From contig MU604171.1 in the NCBI GenBank assembly GCA_025201845.1, positions 1 to 13,588 on the forward strand: a stretch of 13,588 nt of DNA, written 5' to 3'. The position numbers were made by a program, and so were the translations under genes. How positions within the stretch are numbered: position 1 is the first letter of the stretch; each line of letters begins with the position of its first letter. The DNA comes from Martensiomyces pterosporus (Eukaryota; Kickxellomycota; Kickxellomycetes; Kickxellales; Kickxellaceae). The notes below the pieces were generated by a model. The model had not been told where the DNA came from and ran no database searches. It saw only the letters and a program-made list of their open reading frames with translations. Shown one piece after another: positions 6,232-13,588 of the stretch.

Positions 6232-7492
6232 ATGGACTCGTCTAGTAGTTTGCAGCCGGGCTTGAGTGAAACGGACAGAGTCAAGGTAAGCAGCCGCTGA
6301 TACGAACACGCATGCATGCAGAGTACACATGTATACAGAATGCGTGGTCTGAGGACAAATCCCGCTCACATAAGCTTGCCTACATGTCTCCTGTGTATCC
6401 TCACTGCCGCGTTAGCTTCTCGAATCACAGTACAAAATCAAGGTGGACCCTGCAGGAAGCGGCGATGTGGCCATCATCATTGTCTGTGCGGTAGTGTATG
6501 GAATAACGTCGCTGCTGGTTATTTACGCATGGGCCAACCGAGACTACCTTCCGATTCGGGCAAAGAGGCTGACGCTGACGACGCTGATGCTCATTGCTGG
6601 CATCCTGTGGTACATCGGAGACATTCCCAATAACGGCCATGTCAGTCTTGTTGGTGCTTGGACTAACTGCAAGCTCTGGTACGTTTGGTTCCGGGTCCTG
6701 TTTTGCTATGTCTTCTCAGCAGCCCTCCTTGTCCGGTTTTACGCGCTCGACCGCGTGTTCAACCAGCACAAGCCGTTTCGTGGCCCTGTTGTTTACATCA
6801 TAAGCACCGTCATCGTTGTGTTCCACCTTGCGCTATGTCTTGCCGCTCAGCTCACAGACAGTGCGTATACGATCATGTTCGATGCGGTTACGCGAACATA
6901 CAAGCTCGCAAATGCCTGTGCATATGCGAGCATTGCCATACAAGGCATCCTCTGGCTAGCAGTGGTGGCACTGATGATCAGGCTGCGCAACATTCAGTCG
7001 AGCTTCAACGAGCTCCGCGAATCCCTCATCATCTTCTTCATAGCCTTGGCGCTTCTCCTGGAAACGCTGATAGTAAACGTCCTTTATCCAAAGTATCCGC
7101 TGATGATGAGCCATCGAATCGCGATTACACTTGTCGACGCCCTTGCTTCAAGCTCCATGGTGTGGGTGATTATTGCACACCCTGTGTACAAGTGCATTTT
7201 CCAGCGCGAGGAGTACGAGATCGAGTGGATGAGAAAGCTAAACAGAGACCAGCTCCGCAATGAGTACGACGTGGCAACCAGCTACCAGCGCTCAGACATG
7301 GACTTGAACAGCAACAACAACGCATTCATTCGCCACAGCTTCTATGGCCAAGACACCCCAGGCCAGCCTGGAAACACCAAGACCGGCCTGTTTATGTCCG
7401 CCGAACACGAGTACCCAAGCACCTCCCGATCGATGCTTGCTCTTGAATATCCGGAGAACACTGTCGCTCCTGATGGCCGGAAGATATTGTAA
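6232..7492 (+). CDS. Seven-transmembrane GPCR-like protein, two exons (6232-6285, 6431-7492)
   Basis: The large open frame has no good ATG at its 5' end; it is open only from a GTG near 6443. Splicing an 18-codon exon (ATG 6232 to 6285) to 6431 through a GT-AG intron keeps the frame and yields 371 residues. Seven hydrophobic spans follow, at about 31-52, 65-85, 99-120, 137-158, 180-202, 217-237 and 247-270, then a polar tail of about 100 residues (272-371). Motifs LVRFYALDRVF after span 3 (118-128), SFNELRES before span 6 (209-216) and HPVY after span 7 (268-271) recall the 7TM part of fungal GprK/RGS-type receptors. No RGS domain is present; the tail is Ser/Asn/Tyr-rich and looks disordered. 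It is likely a plasma-membrane protein with an extracellular N-terminus and cytosolic tail. Ligand and G-protein coupling are unknown. Without splicing, a stop at 6298-6300 would give a 22-residue peptide. It is confidently multi-span, less confidently a receptor. Confidence 0.72.
6286..6430 (+). other. Spliceosomal intron of the 7TM gene (145 bp, phase 0)
   Basis: The donor is AAG|GTAAGC and the acceptor is CACAG|TAC. A possible branch sequence CTCAC lies at 6400-6404, with its A 27 nt before the acceptor. The intron carries an in-frame TGA at 6298-6300, so splicing is required for the full protein. The next AG at 6454-6455 would break the frame, which favours the acceptor at 6430. This is the only intron needed among the recognised genes. 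Confidence 0.7.
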
Positions 7493-7786
7493 ACACCGCT
7501 TTTCTCTCCGCACAATAGCTGCTCCCCCTTCCCCCAAAGCTTAATTTGAAACGCAAGTCTGCATGACACCTCTCGCTGAAGCCCTTGCCCATATCTGCGT
7601 CTTTCCTCAGCACAATACCGATGCGCACGTGCAGCTGCCCACAAAACAGGGCTGGCAGCAAAGGCGTTTATCGACGTGCCTTTGAAAAAATACTGCGCTT
7701 CGCACAGTTTCCATAAACCCCCCACCCCTATCGCTATCACCTCGGCTAACATTATAAGCATCTGAAACCACGCTGGAAAGAGAGAT

Positions 7787-8737
7787 ATGGCAGATTCGGC
7801 GGCAGCAGGAGCGTTTGATATCGTCGAATATTACAAGGACTTGGTCCTCAAGGACCCAAGCATTTCGGCGCCCGTTGCAGCTGTCAGCAGCCTGGTCAAA
7901 ATAGTCGAGAGGCAGCGCGCAACCACCATGTCAGAGTTTATGAAAATTGTCCGTAATGCCAGTGAGACTCTGAAGGAGGCCATGCACCACTCGATTTCTC
8001 TCTCAGCTGGATGCGATGTCTTTTTGCAGCAAATGTCCCGTCTCTCCCATGCACAGGGTGTTGAGGAGTGCCGCGACGCGCTGATTAGTGCGGGAAACAA
8101 CTTTGTGCTGACTGCCGGCCAATGCCGCGACCAAGTGGCAGAGATCGGGAGCCCATTTGTGCGCGACGACCAGACGATTCTTATCCACTCGTACTCGCGT
8201 GTCATCATGGGGCTGCTGCGCCGCGCCGTGAAGCAGAACAAGCGGTTCCGCGTGTATGTCACCGAGTCAAGGCCAGATCAGAGCGGGCTGCGCGCAGCTG
8301 ATGAACTGCAGAGGCTAGGCGTCCCTTGTGAGGTTGTCCTGGATTCGGCTGTTGGGTACATCATGGAGAAGGTCGACTTGGTGTTTGTCGGTGCTGAGGG
8401 AGTCGTCGAGAGCGGCGGCTTGATCAACAAAATCGGAACATACCAGCTAGCTATTATCGCCAGGGCTGCAAAGAAACCCTTCTATGCGCTTGCCGAGAGC
8501 TACAAGTTTGTTCGCCTGTATCCGCTCAGCCAGTACGATCTGCCCACGTACAGAAGCGACCTGCTGTCGTTCAAGGACAAGGCTGATGGCGAGGTTGACT
8601 GGCAGGCTGAGCTGACGGAGAACAACCCTACGCTAGACTATACTCCTCCCGAGTTCATCACATTGCTGTTCACTGACTTGGGTATCATGACACCCTCTGG
8701 TGTTAGCGATGAGCTGATCAAGTTCTACCTTGACTAG
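7787..8737 (+). CDS. GCN3: Translation initiation factor eIF2B subunit alpha (Gcn3 type)
   Basis: The product has 316 residues; yeast Gcn3 and human EIF2B1 have about 305. An N-terminal helical region (about 1-120) is followed by the Rossmann-like domain typical of eIF2B regulatory subunits. That domain contains VYVTESRPDQSGLRAADEL (157-175), VFVGAEGVVESGGLINKIGT (199-218) and KPFYALAESYKFVRLYPL (230-247). The C-terminal block TPPEFITLLFTDLGIMTPS (286-304) and the ending ELIKFYLD are characteristic of the alpha subunit. Family knowledge: eIF2B is the decameric guanine-nucleotide exchange factor for eIF2, and the alpha subunit dimer, in the cytosol, senses phosphorylated eIF2-alpha during the integrated stress (general control) response. 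The ATG at 7787 has G at -3 and G at +4. It lies 294 bp downstream of the 7TM gene on the same strand and converges on the FIST gene. No intron is needed. Confidence 0.95.
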   Translation: MADSAAAGAFDIVEYYKDLVLKDPSISAPVAAVSSLVKIVERQRATTMSEFMKIVRNASETLKEAMHHSISLSAGCDVFLQQMSRLSHAQGVEECRDALISAGNNFVLTAGQCRDQVAEIGSPFVRDDQTILIHSYSRVIMGLLRRAVKQNKRFRVYVTESRPDQSGLRAADELQRLGVPCEVVLDSAVGYIMEKVDLVFVGAEGVVESGGLINKIGTYQLAIIARAAKKPFYALAESYKFVRLYPLSQYDLPTYRSDLLSFKDKADGEVDWQAELTENNPTLDYTPPEFITLLFTDLGIMTPSGVSDELIKFYLD

Positions 8738-8788
8738 AAAAAAGGACTCTTACACGTAAACTATACATCAGCCCAGCTATATAGCGAG

Positions 8789-8798
8789 AATAAATAAA
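8789..8798 (+). terminator. Polyadenylation signal of eIF2B-alpha
   Basis: Two overlapping AATAAA hexamers (8789-8794 and 8793-8798) lie about 52 bp after the stop of eIF2B-alpha, preceded by a TATATAG-like element near 8778-8784. Cleavage would then fall close to or inside the 3' end of the oppositely oriented FIST gene. Confidence 0.6.
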
Positions 8799-8819
8799 GC
8801 CTAGCGGAGTGGCACAAAT

Positions 8820-10280
8820 CTAGTGCAAAGTTAGCGATGCTACGCTGCCTGGCACCGAACACTCGGTCGTTCCAGACAAGACGTTGCTGCTGCTTGCTTG
8901 GTTAGGGTCTAGGGGCTGCTCGAGCGTGCTATAGATGAATCCACCTTCCGTTACTCCACCAAACACTGCCGACCCAGCTGTGGCTACAGCGCGCGTGCCT
9001 TCAGGAGAAGAGTAGTCGTCAGCATAGAATCTTATCATAAGCTGCTCCCGATCGTCGGCCAGCCGAGACCTTGCTGCTGTAGGCCTGGGCATCATAAACT
9101 GGATGTATTGGCCGGCAGCAATGTCCTTCGATGTATCTACTGCCAGCCCGCCTTTGGCAGGATCTCCGCCAGTGACCTGGAAAACAGCAGGCCAATTCCC
9201 CTTGGCCGAGCTGTCGGCGTCTTTGCCGCCAGTGATTTTGGCAAACAGCCTGCCATCCATTTCGGCATTCCCTGCCTGCTGCCGCCTCTTTCGAATACTA
9301 GCAATGAGCGTGCGGGCGGCCTCACCATTCTCTAGATCCAGCACGACGTTACCCTTTGCCCTTTCAATCCTAAATGCACCACTGATCTCCTCGAGCCCAT
9401 CATGGGCGACATCTGGCTGACCAATCGAGTTGCCAGGGTTCAATTCCTCGCTGCCCTGCTCCTCAAACACAAACCCTACGACTCCGCCATCATACATGCG
9501 TGAGCTGCAGAACAGTGTAAAGTCGCAGGCGTTCAAAAACGGCGTCTGCGAGCCAACTATACCAAGCTTTACAGCCGCAGGAAACCGAGCATCCAGGGCG
9601 TCAAGAACTTGCCGCGACTCTTTGTCAGAGGCGAAGAGCAAAAGGCGTACACAGGATGGATTGCTAATATCTTTTGTGAGCTCCTGTGGCAGGGAAACGT
9701 ACGACTCTGCCTGGGTAGCACTCGACACGCCGCGTTTCCAATGGATAGTCTGGTCGTTTGGCCTGTGTCTATCTGTTATCTCGTTGTGCCACCGCCCAAC
9801 TGCTGTTTCACGCAGCCTCTGTCGTCCGTGTGCATCGCCTATGTAAAATGGACGTCCTGCTAGCTGGCTGCCACCCTGCGGAGTGTGGTAGAGTATGGAT
9901 AGTCCAGGTGTATGGCAGCTTCCATCGCTCGAGACAACATGATCCACAACAGAGCCAGATACATGGACGCCTGGGCTGATCCCACTCAGCTGGTGCTTGA
10001 GCTCACAGGCAACCTGGTCGATGTCTGACGCGGAGTATGTCTGTGATATTAGCGCAAAGCAAGACGCCGCCTGCCCACCGCTTGTAGGTGCACCAGTCAC
10101 ACCATCAGCGCCGGCGCTGGGTAGCTGCTTAGCAGCAAGAGCTGAGCGAATGCGGCCGACACACTGGCCAACTGCTGCCTTCATTGTTGGGTCAGCCGAT
10201 GCTGCGACTACCCACAGTCTTCTGTGCGCCGCACGCCCGTGCAGCGGAAGGGCCATCGTGAATTTTGTTAACGGCGTCAT
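8820..10280 (-). CDS. FIST-domain-like protein, 486 aa
   Basis: The frame is open upstream to a TGA at 10431-10433, but its first in-frame ATG is at 10280; a TTG at 10379 is not taken as the start. A second ATG at 10256 (residue 9) has the better context (A at -3, G at +4). A FIST_N-like region spans about residues 70-275, with strand-rich signatures GVHVSGSVVDHV (104-115), VRLLLFASD (211-219), GIVGSQTPF (240-248) and YDGGVVGFVFE (263-273). A FIST_C-like region follows, with GNVVLDLENGEAARTLIASI at 310-329 and GSAVFGGVTEGGFIYS at 436-451. Family knowledge: FIST domains are proposed small-ligand sensors in bacteria and occur in eukaryotic FBXO22; fungal members are poorly characterised. No F-box is visible. 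The first 29 residues lack acidic residues and contain several basic ones, so mitochondrial import is possible. The gene is divergent from NTM1. The family call is by motif resemblance only. Confidence 0.62.
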   Translation of the reverse strand: MTPLTKFTMALPLHGRAAHRRLWVVAASADPTMKAAVGQCVGRIRSALAAKQLPSAGADGVTGAPTSGGQAASCFALISQTYSASDIDQVACELKHQLSGISPGVHVSGSVVDHVVSSDGSCHTPGLSILYHTPQGGSQLAGRPFYIGDAHGRQRLRETAVGRWHNEITDRHRPNDQTIHWKRGVSSATQAESYVSLPQELTKDISNPSCVRLLLFASDKESRQVLDALDARFPAAVKLGIVGSQTPFLNACDFTLFCSSRMYDGGVVGFVFEEQGSEELNPGNSIGQPDVAHDGLEEISGAFRIERAKGNVVLDLENGEAARTLIASIRKRRQQAGNAEMDGRLFAKITGGKDADSSAKGNWPAVFQVTGGDPAKGGLAVDTSKDIAAGQYIQFMMPRPTAARSRLADDREQLMIRFYADDYSSPEGTRAVATAGSAVFGGVTEGGFIYSTLEQPLDPNQASSSNVLSGTTECSVPGSVASLTLH

Positions 10281-10686
10281 CGCTAGTGCAAGTTTGCTTT
10301 CAGGTGCTAAAGAGGGCGGCGTGAGAGAAGCAGAGGTAGACACGTAGAGAGAAGCAAGGCGTGCAGGACTCTTTTTCAAGCAGCGATACTTGAAGCGACG
10401 CGCTCTGCTGATGAGGGCGGAAACACAAGGTCAGCCGCGAGCCGAACTGGACCGAAACAATGCTTCCACCTCCACGCAAAAAAAAAAAAAAAAAAGTCAG
10501 TTGATTGCAGAACCAAAGAGCCAATTTCCCAGCCCACTGTGCTTTATGTCAGACACAGCAGCCCTCCCTGTTCTTTGCTGCCCTTGCACCTTCTGTACAT
10601 GTGTAGTGTTTCCTTTCTTTCTTCTTGTTTTTCACTGAGGTCCGACTGAGGCGCAATACATTTCGAACGCTGGACGAATCGAACCA
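10281..10686. other. Shared divergent promoter region, FIST gene and NTM1
   Basis: These 406 bases separate two divergent start codons. They contain the 18-A tract, a CCAAT sequence and a T/C-rich tract at about 10608-10635 that ends about 50 bp before the NTM1 ATG. No separate gene is apparent. Confidence 0.5.
10478..10495. promoter_or_regulatory. Poly(dA:dT) tract at the centre of a bidirectional promoter
   Basis: A run of 18 A lies almost exactly midway between the FIST start (10280, minus) and the NTM1 start (10687, plus), with 197 and 191 bp on either side. Long poly(dA:dT) tracts create nucleosome-depleted centres in divergent fungal promoters. A CCAAT box sits nearby at about 10521-10525. 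Function is inferred. Confidence 0.45.
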
Positions 10687-11382
10687 ATGGCTGACCCACG
10701 GAGAGAGCAGTTTCAGCCTACAGAGACCTGGTACGAGGATGCTGACAAGTACTGGAAGAGCGTATCATCCAACATGGACGGTATGCTCGGTGGCCTGGAG
10801 ATTGTCCATGGACCCGATGTTCACGACTCACTTGAGTTTATGTCCAAGCTGCGTGCTGACCCAGCGCTAAACTTTGGCTCCAGGTATGCGTGCGACTGCG
10901 GAGCAGGGATCGGCCGGGTAACAAAGCACTTCCTGCTCAAAGAGTTTGACAGCGTCGACCTTGTAGAGCAGAACGAGGACTTTTTGAACGAGGCGCAGTC
11001 TTCGTACCTCCGTAACGAAAAGGCGTCAGGTAGAGTGGGTACCTTGTTCCCTGTGGGGCTGCAGAAATTTACCCCCGAGAATGGCCGATACGACGTGATT
11101 TGGTGTCAGTGGGTGCTCAGCCATCTGACTGACCAGGACCTGGCAGATTTTCTCAAGAGATGCACCCAGGGTCTGGCACCCGGAGGGCTGATCTGCGTCA
11201 AGGAGAACGTCGCTTCAAGAGGATACGTTGTGGATAGCGAGGATAGCAGCGTGACGAGATCGGTTCCTGTATTCGAAAAGGTCTTTGAAATGGCTGGTGT
11301 GCGGATTGTTAGAAAGCAGCAGCAATCCGGCTTCCCGCATGAACTCTTTGGCGTTTACATGTGGGCATTGGCGCCCAAGTAA
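10687..11382 (+). CDS. NTM1: Alpha-N-terminal protein methyltransferase 1 (NTM1/Tae1 type)
   Basis: The product has 231 residues and matches the NTMT1/Tae1 family from end to end. Signatures are YWKSVSSNMDGMLGG (22-36), the SAM-binding motif I DCGAGIGRVTK (70-80), an acidic residue closing strand 2 (Glu94), RYDVIWCQWVLSHLTDQ (134-150) and GGLICVKENVA (166-176). Residues aligned with the human active site are present: His146, Asn174 and Asp183/Asp186. Family knowledge: the enzyme methylates the alpha-amino group of proteins that begin Xaa-Pro-Lys after Met removal, such as ribosomal proteins RPL12 and RPS25 in yeast; it is found in cytosol and nucleus. The start at 10687 has G at +4 but C at -3. 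No intron is needed. It is divergent from the FIST gene and convergent with the repeat-protein gene 232 bp downstream. Confidence 0.95.
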   Translation: MADPRREQFQPTETWYEDADKYWKSVSSNMDGMLGGLEIVHGPDVHDSLEFMSKLRADPALNFGSRYACDCGAGIGRVTKHFLLKEFDSVDLVEQNEDFLNEAQSSYLRNEKASGRVGTLFPVGLQKFTPENGRYDVIWCQWVLSHLTDQDLADFLKRCTQGLAPGGLICVKENVASRGYVVDSEDSSVTRSVPVFEKVFEMAGVRIVRKQQQSGFPHELFGVYMWALAPK

Positions 11383-11614
11383 GCGGAAAGTGCGTATATG
11401 CACCATTTGCTGTTGGTAGGTTTCTGCGTCCATATGAGTAAATGCAACCATGTAATATTCATTTATGGACAATTCAAACATGAAAATATGAGACAGGTAA
11501 TTACTACCTTTCCTGGCAAGAAACTTGCAAACGCTCCAAACCTGGACACAGCAATATCTGACCACAAAGAGGCTATTTGGCATCAGAGGTGGAATAGGGC
11601 TGGTCTTCTCAAGA

Positions 11615-13588
11615 TTAATCCGCATCTGAATCTCTGGCGGCGGCAGCAGCAGCAGCGGCGGCGGCGGCGGAGGGGCAAGGCGATGAATGGCCAGGTGCTG
11701 GTGCTGAGTATGGGGCGGGTGACGAAGCTGAGGCTGTCGGGGATGCTGATGCTGAGGATGACTCTGGAACAGAAGCTGAAGAAGGAGTAGAAGCCGGGAC
11801 CGAGGTTGTACTGGGTGCTGGTGCTGAAGTTGTACTGGGTGCTGGTGCTGAGGTTGTAGCGGGCACCGAAGCCGAGGATGAGGCGGGCGCTGATGATGAG
11901 GATGACTCTGGAACAGAAGCCGAGGATGAAGTAGAGGCTATAACTGAGGTTGTGGTGGGTACTGGGACCGAGGTTGTAGCAGGTACCGAAGCCGAGGTTG
12001 TAGCAGGCACCGAAGCCGAAGATGAAGCAGGCACCGAAGCCGAAGATGAGGCGGGCGCTGATGTTGAGGCTGTAGTGGGTGCTGGGGCTGAGGTTGTAGC
12101 AGGTACTGATGCTGAAGATGACGCTGAGGATGCTGAGGGTGATGCTGAAGCAGAAGTTGAAGGAGTAGAGACCGGTGCTGAGGTTGTGGCAGGCACTGAT
12201 GCTGATGGTGACGCTGAGGATGATGGTGAAACAGAAGCAGAAGCAGAAGGAGTAGAAACTGGAGCCGAGGTTGTAGCAGGCACTGATGCCGAGGATGAAG
12301 CAGGCACTGATGCCGAGGATGACTCTGAAGCAGAAGCTGAAGTTGTACCAGGTGCTGGTGCTGAGTATGATGGGGGTATTGGTGCTGAGTATAAGACAGG
12401 TGATGAGCCCGAGGATGGCTCTGGTGGAGTTGGTGCCGGAATTGAGGTTGTAGCGGGCACCGAAGCCGAAGATGATGCTGAAACTGAAGCTGAAGAGGGA
12501 GTAGAAGCTGGAGCTGAGGTTGTAGCAGGCACCGAAGCCGAGGACGAGGCAGGTTCTGATTCTGAGGATGACTCTGAAACGGAAGCTGAAGAAGGAGCTG
12601 AAGTTGGAGCTGAGGTTGTAGCGGGCACCGATGCTGAGGTTGTAGCGGGCACCGATGCTGAGGTTGTAGCGGGCACCGATGCTGAGGATGTAGCGGGCAC
12701 CGATGCTGAGGTTGTAGCGGGCACCGAAGCCGAGGATGTAGCGGGCACCGAAGCCGAGGATGTAGCGGGCACCGAAGCCGAGGATGTAGCGGGTACCGAA
12801 GCCGAGGATGTAGCGGGCACCGAAGCCGAGGATGAGGCAGGTGCTGACTCTGAGGATGATGCCGAAACAGAAGCAGAAGCAGAAGGAGTAGAAGCAGTTG
12901 GAGCGGTAGCTAAAGCATAAGCATGGGTAGCTGATGATGATGGGGCTGGCTCAGGTGCAGGGGCTGGTGCAGAAGATGGTGCTGGCGCAGAAGTTGGTGC
13001 TGGTGCTGGTACAGGTGCCGGTGCTGGTGCAGGTGCAGGTGCAGGTGCAGGGGCTGGCGCAGGGGCTGGTGCAGGTGTAGAGGCTGGTGCAGAAGATGGT
13101 GCTTGCGCAGAAGTTGGTGCTGGTGCTGGCACAGAAGTTGGTGCAACTCCAGGTGCTGGTACAGGTGCCGGTGCTGGTGCAGGGGCTGGTGCAGGTGCAG
13201 GGGCTGGTGCAGGTGTAGAGGCTGGTGCAGAAGATGGTGCTGGCGCAGAAGTTGGTGCTGGTGCTGGTACAGGTGCCGGTGCTGGTGCAGGGGCTGGTGC
13301 AGGGGCTGGTGCAGGTGCTGGTGCAGGTGCAGGGGCTGGTGCAGAAGTTGGTGCAGAAGTTGGTGCTGGTGCTGGCACAGAAGTTGGTGCAACTCCAGGT
13401 GCTGGTGCTGGTGCTGGTGCAGGTGCAGGTGCAGGTGCAGGTGCAGGGGTTGGCGTAGGGGCTGGCGCAGGGGCTGGTGCAGAAGTTGGCGCAGGGGCTG
13501 GGGCTGGTGCTGGTGCAGAGGATGGTACAGGTGCTGGAGCAGGAGGCGAGGCTGAAGCAGATGTAGCAATGGAGGTAGCAGGTGCAGA
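11615..13588 (-). CDS. Mucin-like Ser/Ala/Pro/Thr repeat protein (N-terminus beyond right edge)
   Basis: One minus-strand frame is open from the right edge to TAA 11615-11617, giving 657 residues with no stop; a GTG at 13378 is not a credible start. Reading from the N-terminal side, residues up to about 220 are almost pure Pro-Ala with [11 protein letters not shown] inserts. A short linker ([15 protein letters not shown]) follows. Next comes an array of the octapeptide SASVPAT(S/T), nine copies in register, then diverged Ser/Ala/Pro/Thr blocks with a few Tyr. The end is CPS, an 11-alanine run and RDSDAD. Such sequence is typical of fungal wall or surface stalk regions that carry heavy O-mannosylation; location is inferred because the signal peptide is outside the window. 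No GPI-type C-terminus is visible, since the poly-Ala run ends in an acidic tail. Only one cysteine is present. Other frames on both strands are also open because the repeats lack stops. This one is preferred because it runs uninterrupted throughout and its composition fits a known class. Confidence 0.62.
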   Translation of the reverse strand, partial: SAPATSIATSASASPPAPAPVPSSAPAPAPAPAPTSAPAPAPAPTPTPAPAPAPAPAPAPAPAPGVAPTSVPAPAPTSAPTSAPAPAPAPAPAPAPAPAPAPAPAPVPAPAPTSAPAPSSAPASTPAPAPAPAPAPAPAPAPVPAPGVAPTSVPAPAPTSAQAPSSAPASTPAPAPAPAPAPAPAPAPAPAPVPAPAPTSAPAPSSAPAPAPEPAPSSSATHAYALATAPTASTPSASASVSASSSESAPASSSASVPATSSASVPATSSASVPATSSASVPATSSASVPATTSASVPATSSASVPATTSASVPATTSASVPATTSAPTSAPSSASVSESSSESEPASSSASVPATTSAPASTPSSASVSASSSASVPATTSIPAPTPPEPSSGSSPVLYSAPIPPSYSAPAPGTTSASASESSSASVPASSSASVPATTSAPVSTPSASASVSPSSSASPSASVPATTSAPVSTPSTSASASPSASSASSSASVPATTSAPAPTTASTSAPASSSASVPASSSASVPATTSASVPATTSVPVPTTTSVIASTSSSASVPESSSSSAPASSSASVPATTSAPAPSTTSAPAPSTTSVPASTPSSASVPESSSASASPTASASSPAPYSAPAPGHSSPCPSAAAAAAAAAAARDSDAD
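12612..12827 (-). repeat. Tandem array: nine 24-bp units
   Basis: Nine units of exactly 24 bp run without gaps; on the plus strand each starts GAGG(T/A)TGTAGCGGGCACC. Units 1-4 end in GATGCT and units 5-9 in GAAGCC, with single-base differences otherwise (for example GGTACC in unit 8). Each unit encodes SASVPAT(S/T) on the minus strand. More degenerate copies are scattered from about 11850 to 12610. The low divergence points to recent expansion or homogenisation. Confidence 0.9.
12945..13550 (-). repeat. Pro-Ala hexanucleotide region with higher-order duplications
   Basis: The plus strand is built from GGTGCT/GGTGCA-type hexamers that read as Ala-Pro pairs on the minus strand. Larger blocks are copied within it: the segment GCAGAAGATGGTGCT recurs at 12969, 13089 and 13227, and a block containing GTGCAACTCCAGGTGCTGG recurs near 13140 and 13380. 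This indicates segmental duplication on top of the short-period repeat. Confidence 0.8.

Noticed and set aside
9430..9460. GGTTCAATTCC resembling a tRNA B box
   Set aside because: It falls inside the FIST coding sequence, and no A box or acceptor stem could be paired with it.
9430..9846. Plus-strand frames over the FIST gene
   Set aside because: They lie within the coding region of the longer minus-strand gene and show no domain features.
10377..10379. TTG as start codon of the FIST gene
   Set aside because: Non-AUG starts are rare in fungal nuclear genes, and an ATG with an acceptable context lies 33 codons downstream.
11952..12920. Plus-strand acidic 322-codon frame as a separate protein
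   Set aside because: It is the complement of the repeat units, has no non-repetitive part and no credible start, and the minus-strand frame is longer and runs through the whole region.
12612..13550. CRISPR array
   Set aside because: The repeats are contiguous, without unique spacers, and encode a regular peptide; the context is eukaryotic.
12910..13588. Minus-strand Leu/His/Gln-rich and plus-strand Cys/Trp/Arg-rich frames in the Pro-Ala region
   Set aside because: They are shifted readings of the same hexamer repeat. The bizarre two- or three-residue compositions match no known protein type.

Overview
The window looks like nuclear DNA from an early-diverging, intron-poor fungus. The genes are compact and mostly uninterrupted, and only one short spliceosomal intron is needed. 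Start codons sit in eukaryotic contexts, there is no bacterial operon structure, and the gene set is eukaryotic: MPDU1, SHQ1, eIF2B-alpha and NTM1. A Kickxellomycotina/Coemansia-like source is my guess from overall style; it is not proven by the sequence.

Layout from left to right: (1) 1-321 (+), the C-terminal end of a Pro/Ser/Thr-rich protein cut by the left edge. (2) 962-1720 (+), an MPDU1-like PQ-loop protein of the ER with a C-terminal KKXX signal. (3) 2126-2536 (-), a small secreted 12-cysteine protein whose last 32 residues match the pacifastin protease-inhibitor pattern. (4) 2941-4734 (-), SHQ1, the box H/ACA RNP assembly chaperone. (5) About 1.5 kb without a convincing gene, carrying poly(A/T) tracts and a 19-bp direct-repeat pair. 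(6) 6232-7492 (+), a two-exon seven-transmembrane GPCR-like protein with an 18-codon first exon. (7) 7787-8737 (+), eIF2B-alpha (Gcn3-type). (8) 8820-10280 (-), a FIST-domain-like protein, tail-to-tail with eIF2B-alpha. (9) 10687-11382 (+), the N-terminal Xaa-Pro-Lys methyltransferase NTM1, divergent from the FIST gene around an 18-bp poly(A) tract. (10) 11615-13588 (-), a Ser/Ala/Pro/Thr mucin-like repeat protein open to the right edge, containing a nine-copy 24-bp tandem array.

The genes are mainly housekeeping and do not form one pathway. Several serve translation and RNP biogenesis (SHQ1, eIF2B-alpha, NTM1), one serves ER glycosylation (MPDU1), and three are probably membrane, secreted or wall-associated (7TM protein, pacifastin-like protein, mucin-like protein). 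The most unusual item is the pacifastin-type inhibitor, because this fold is best known from arthropods.
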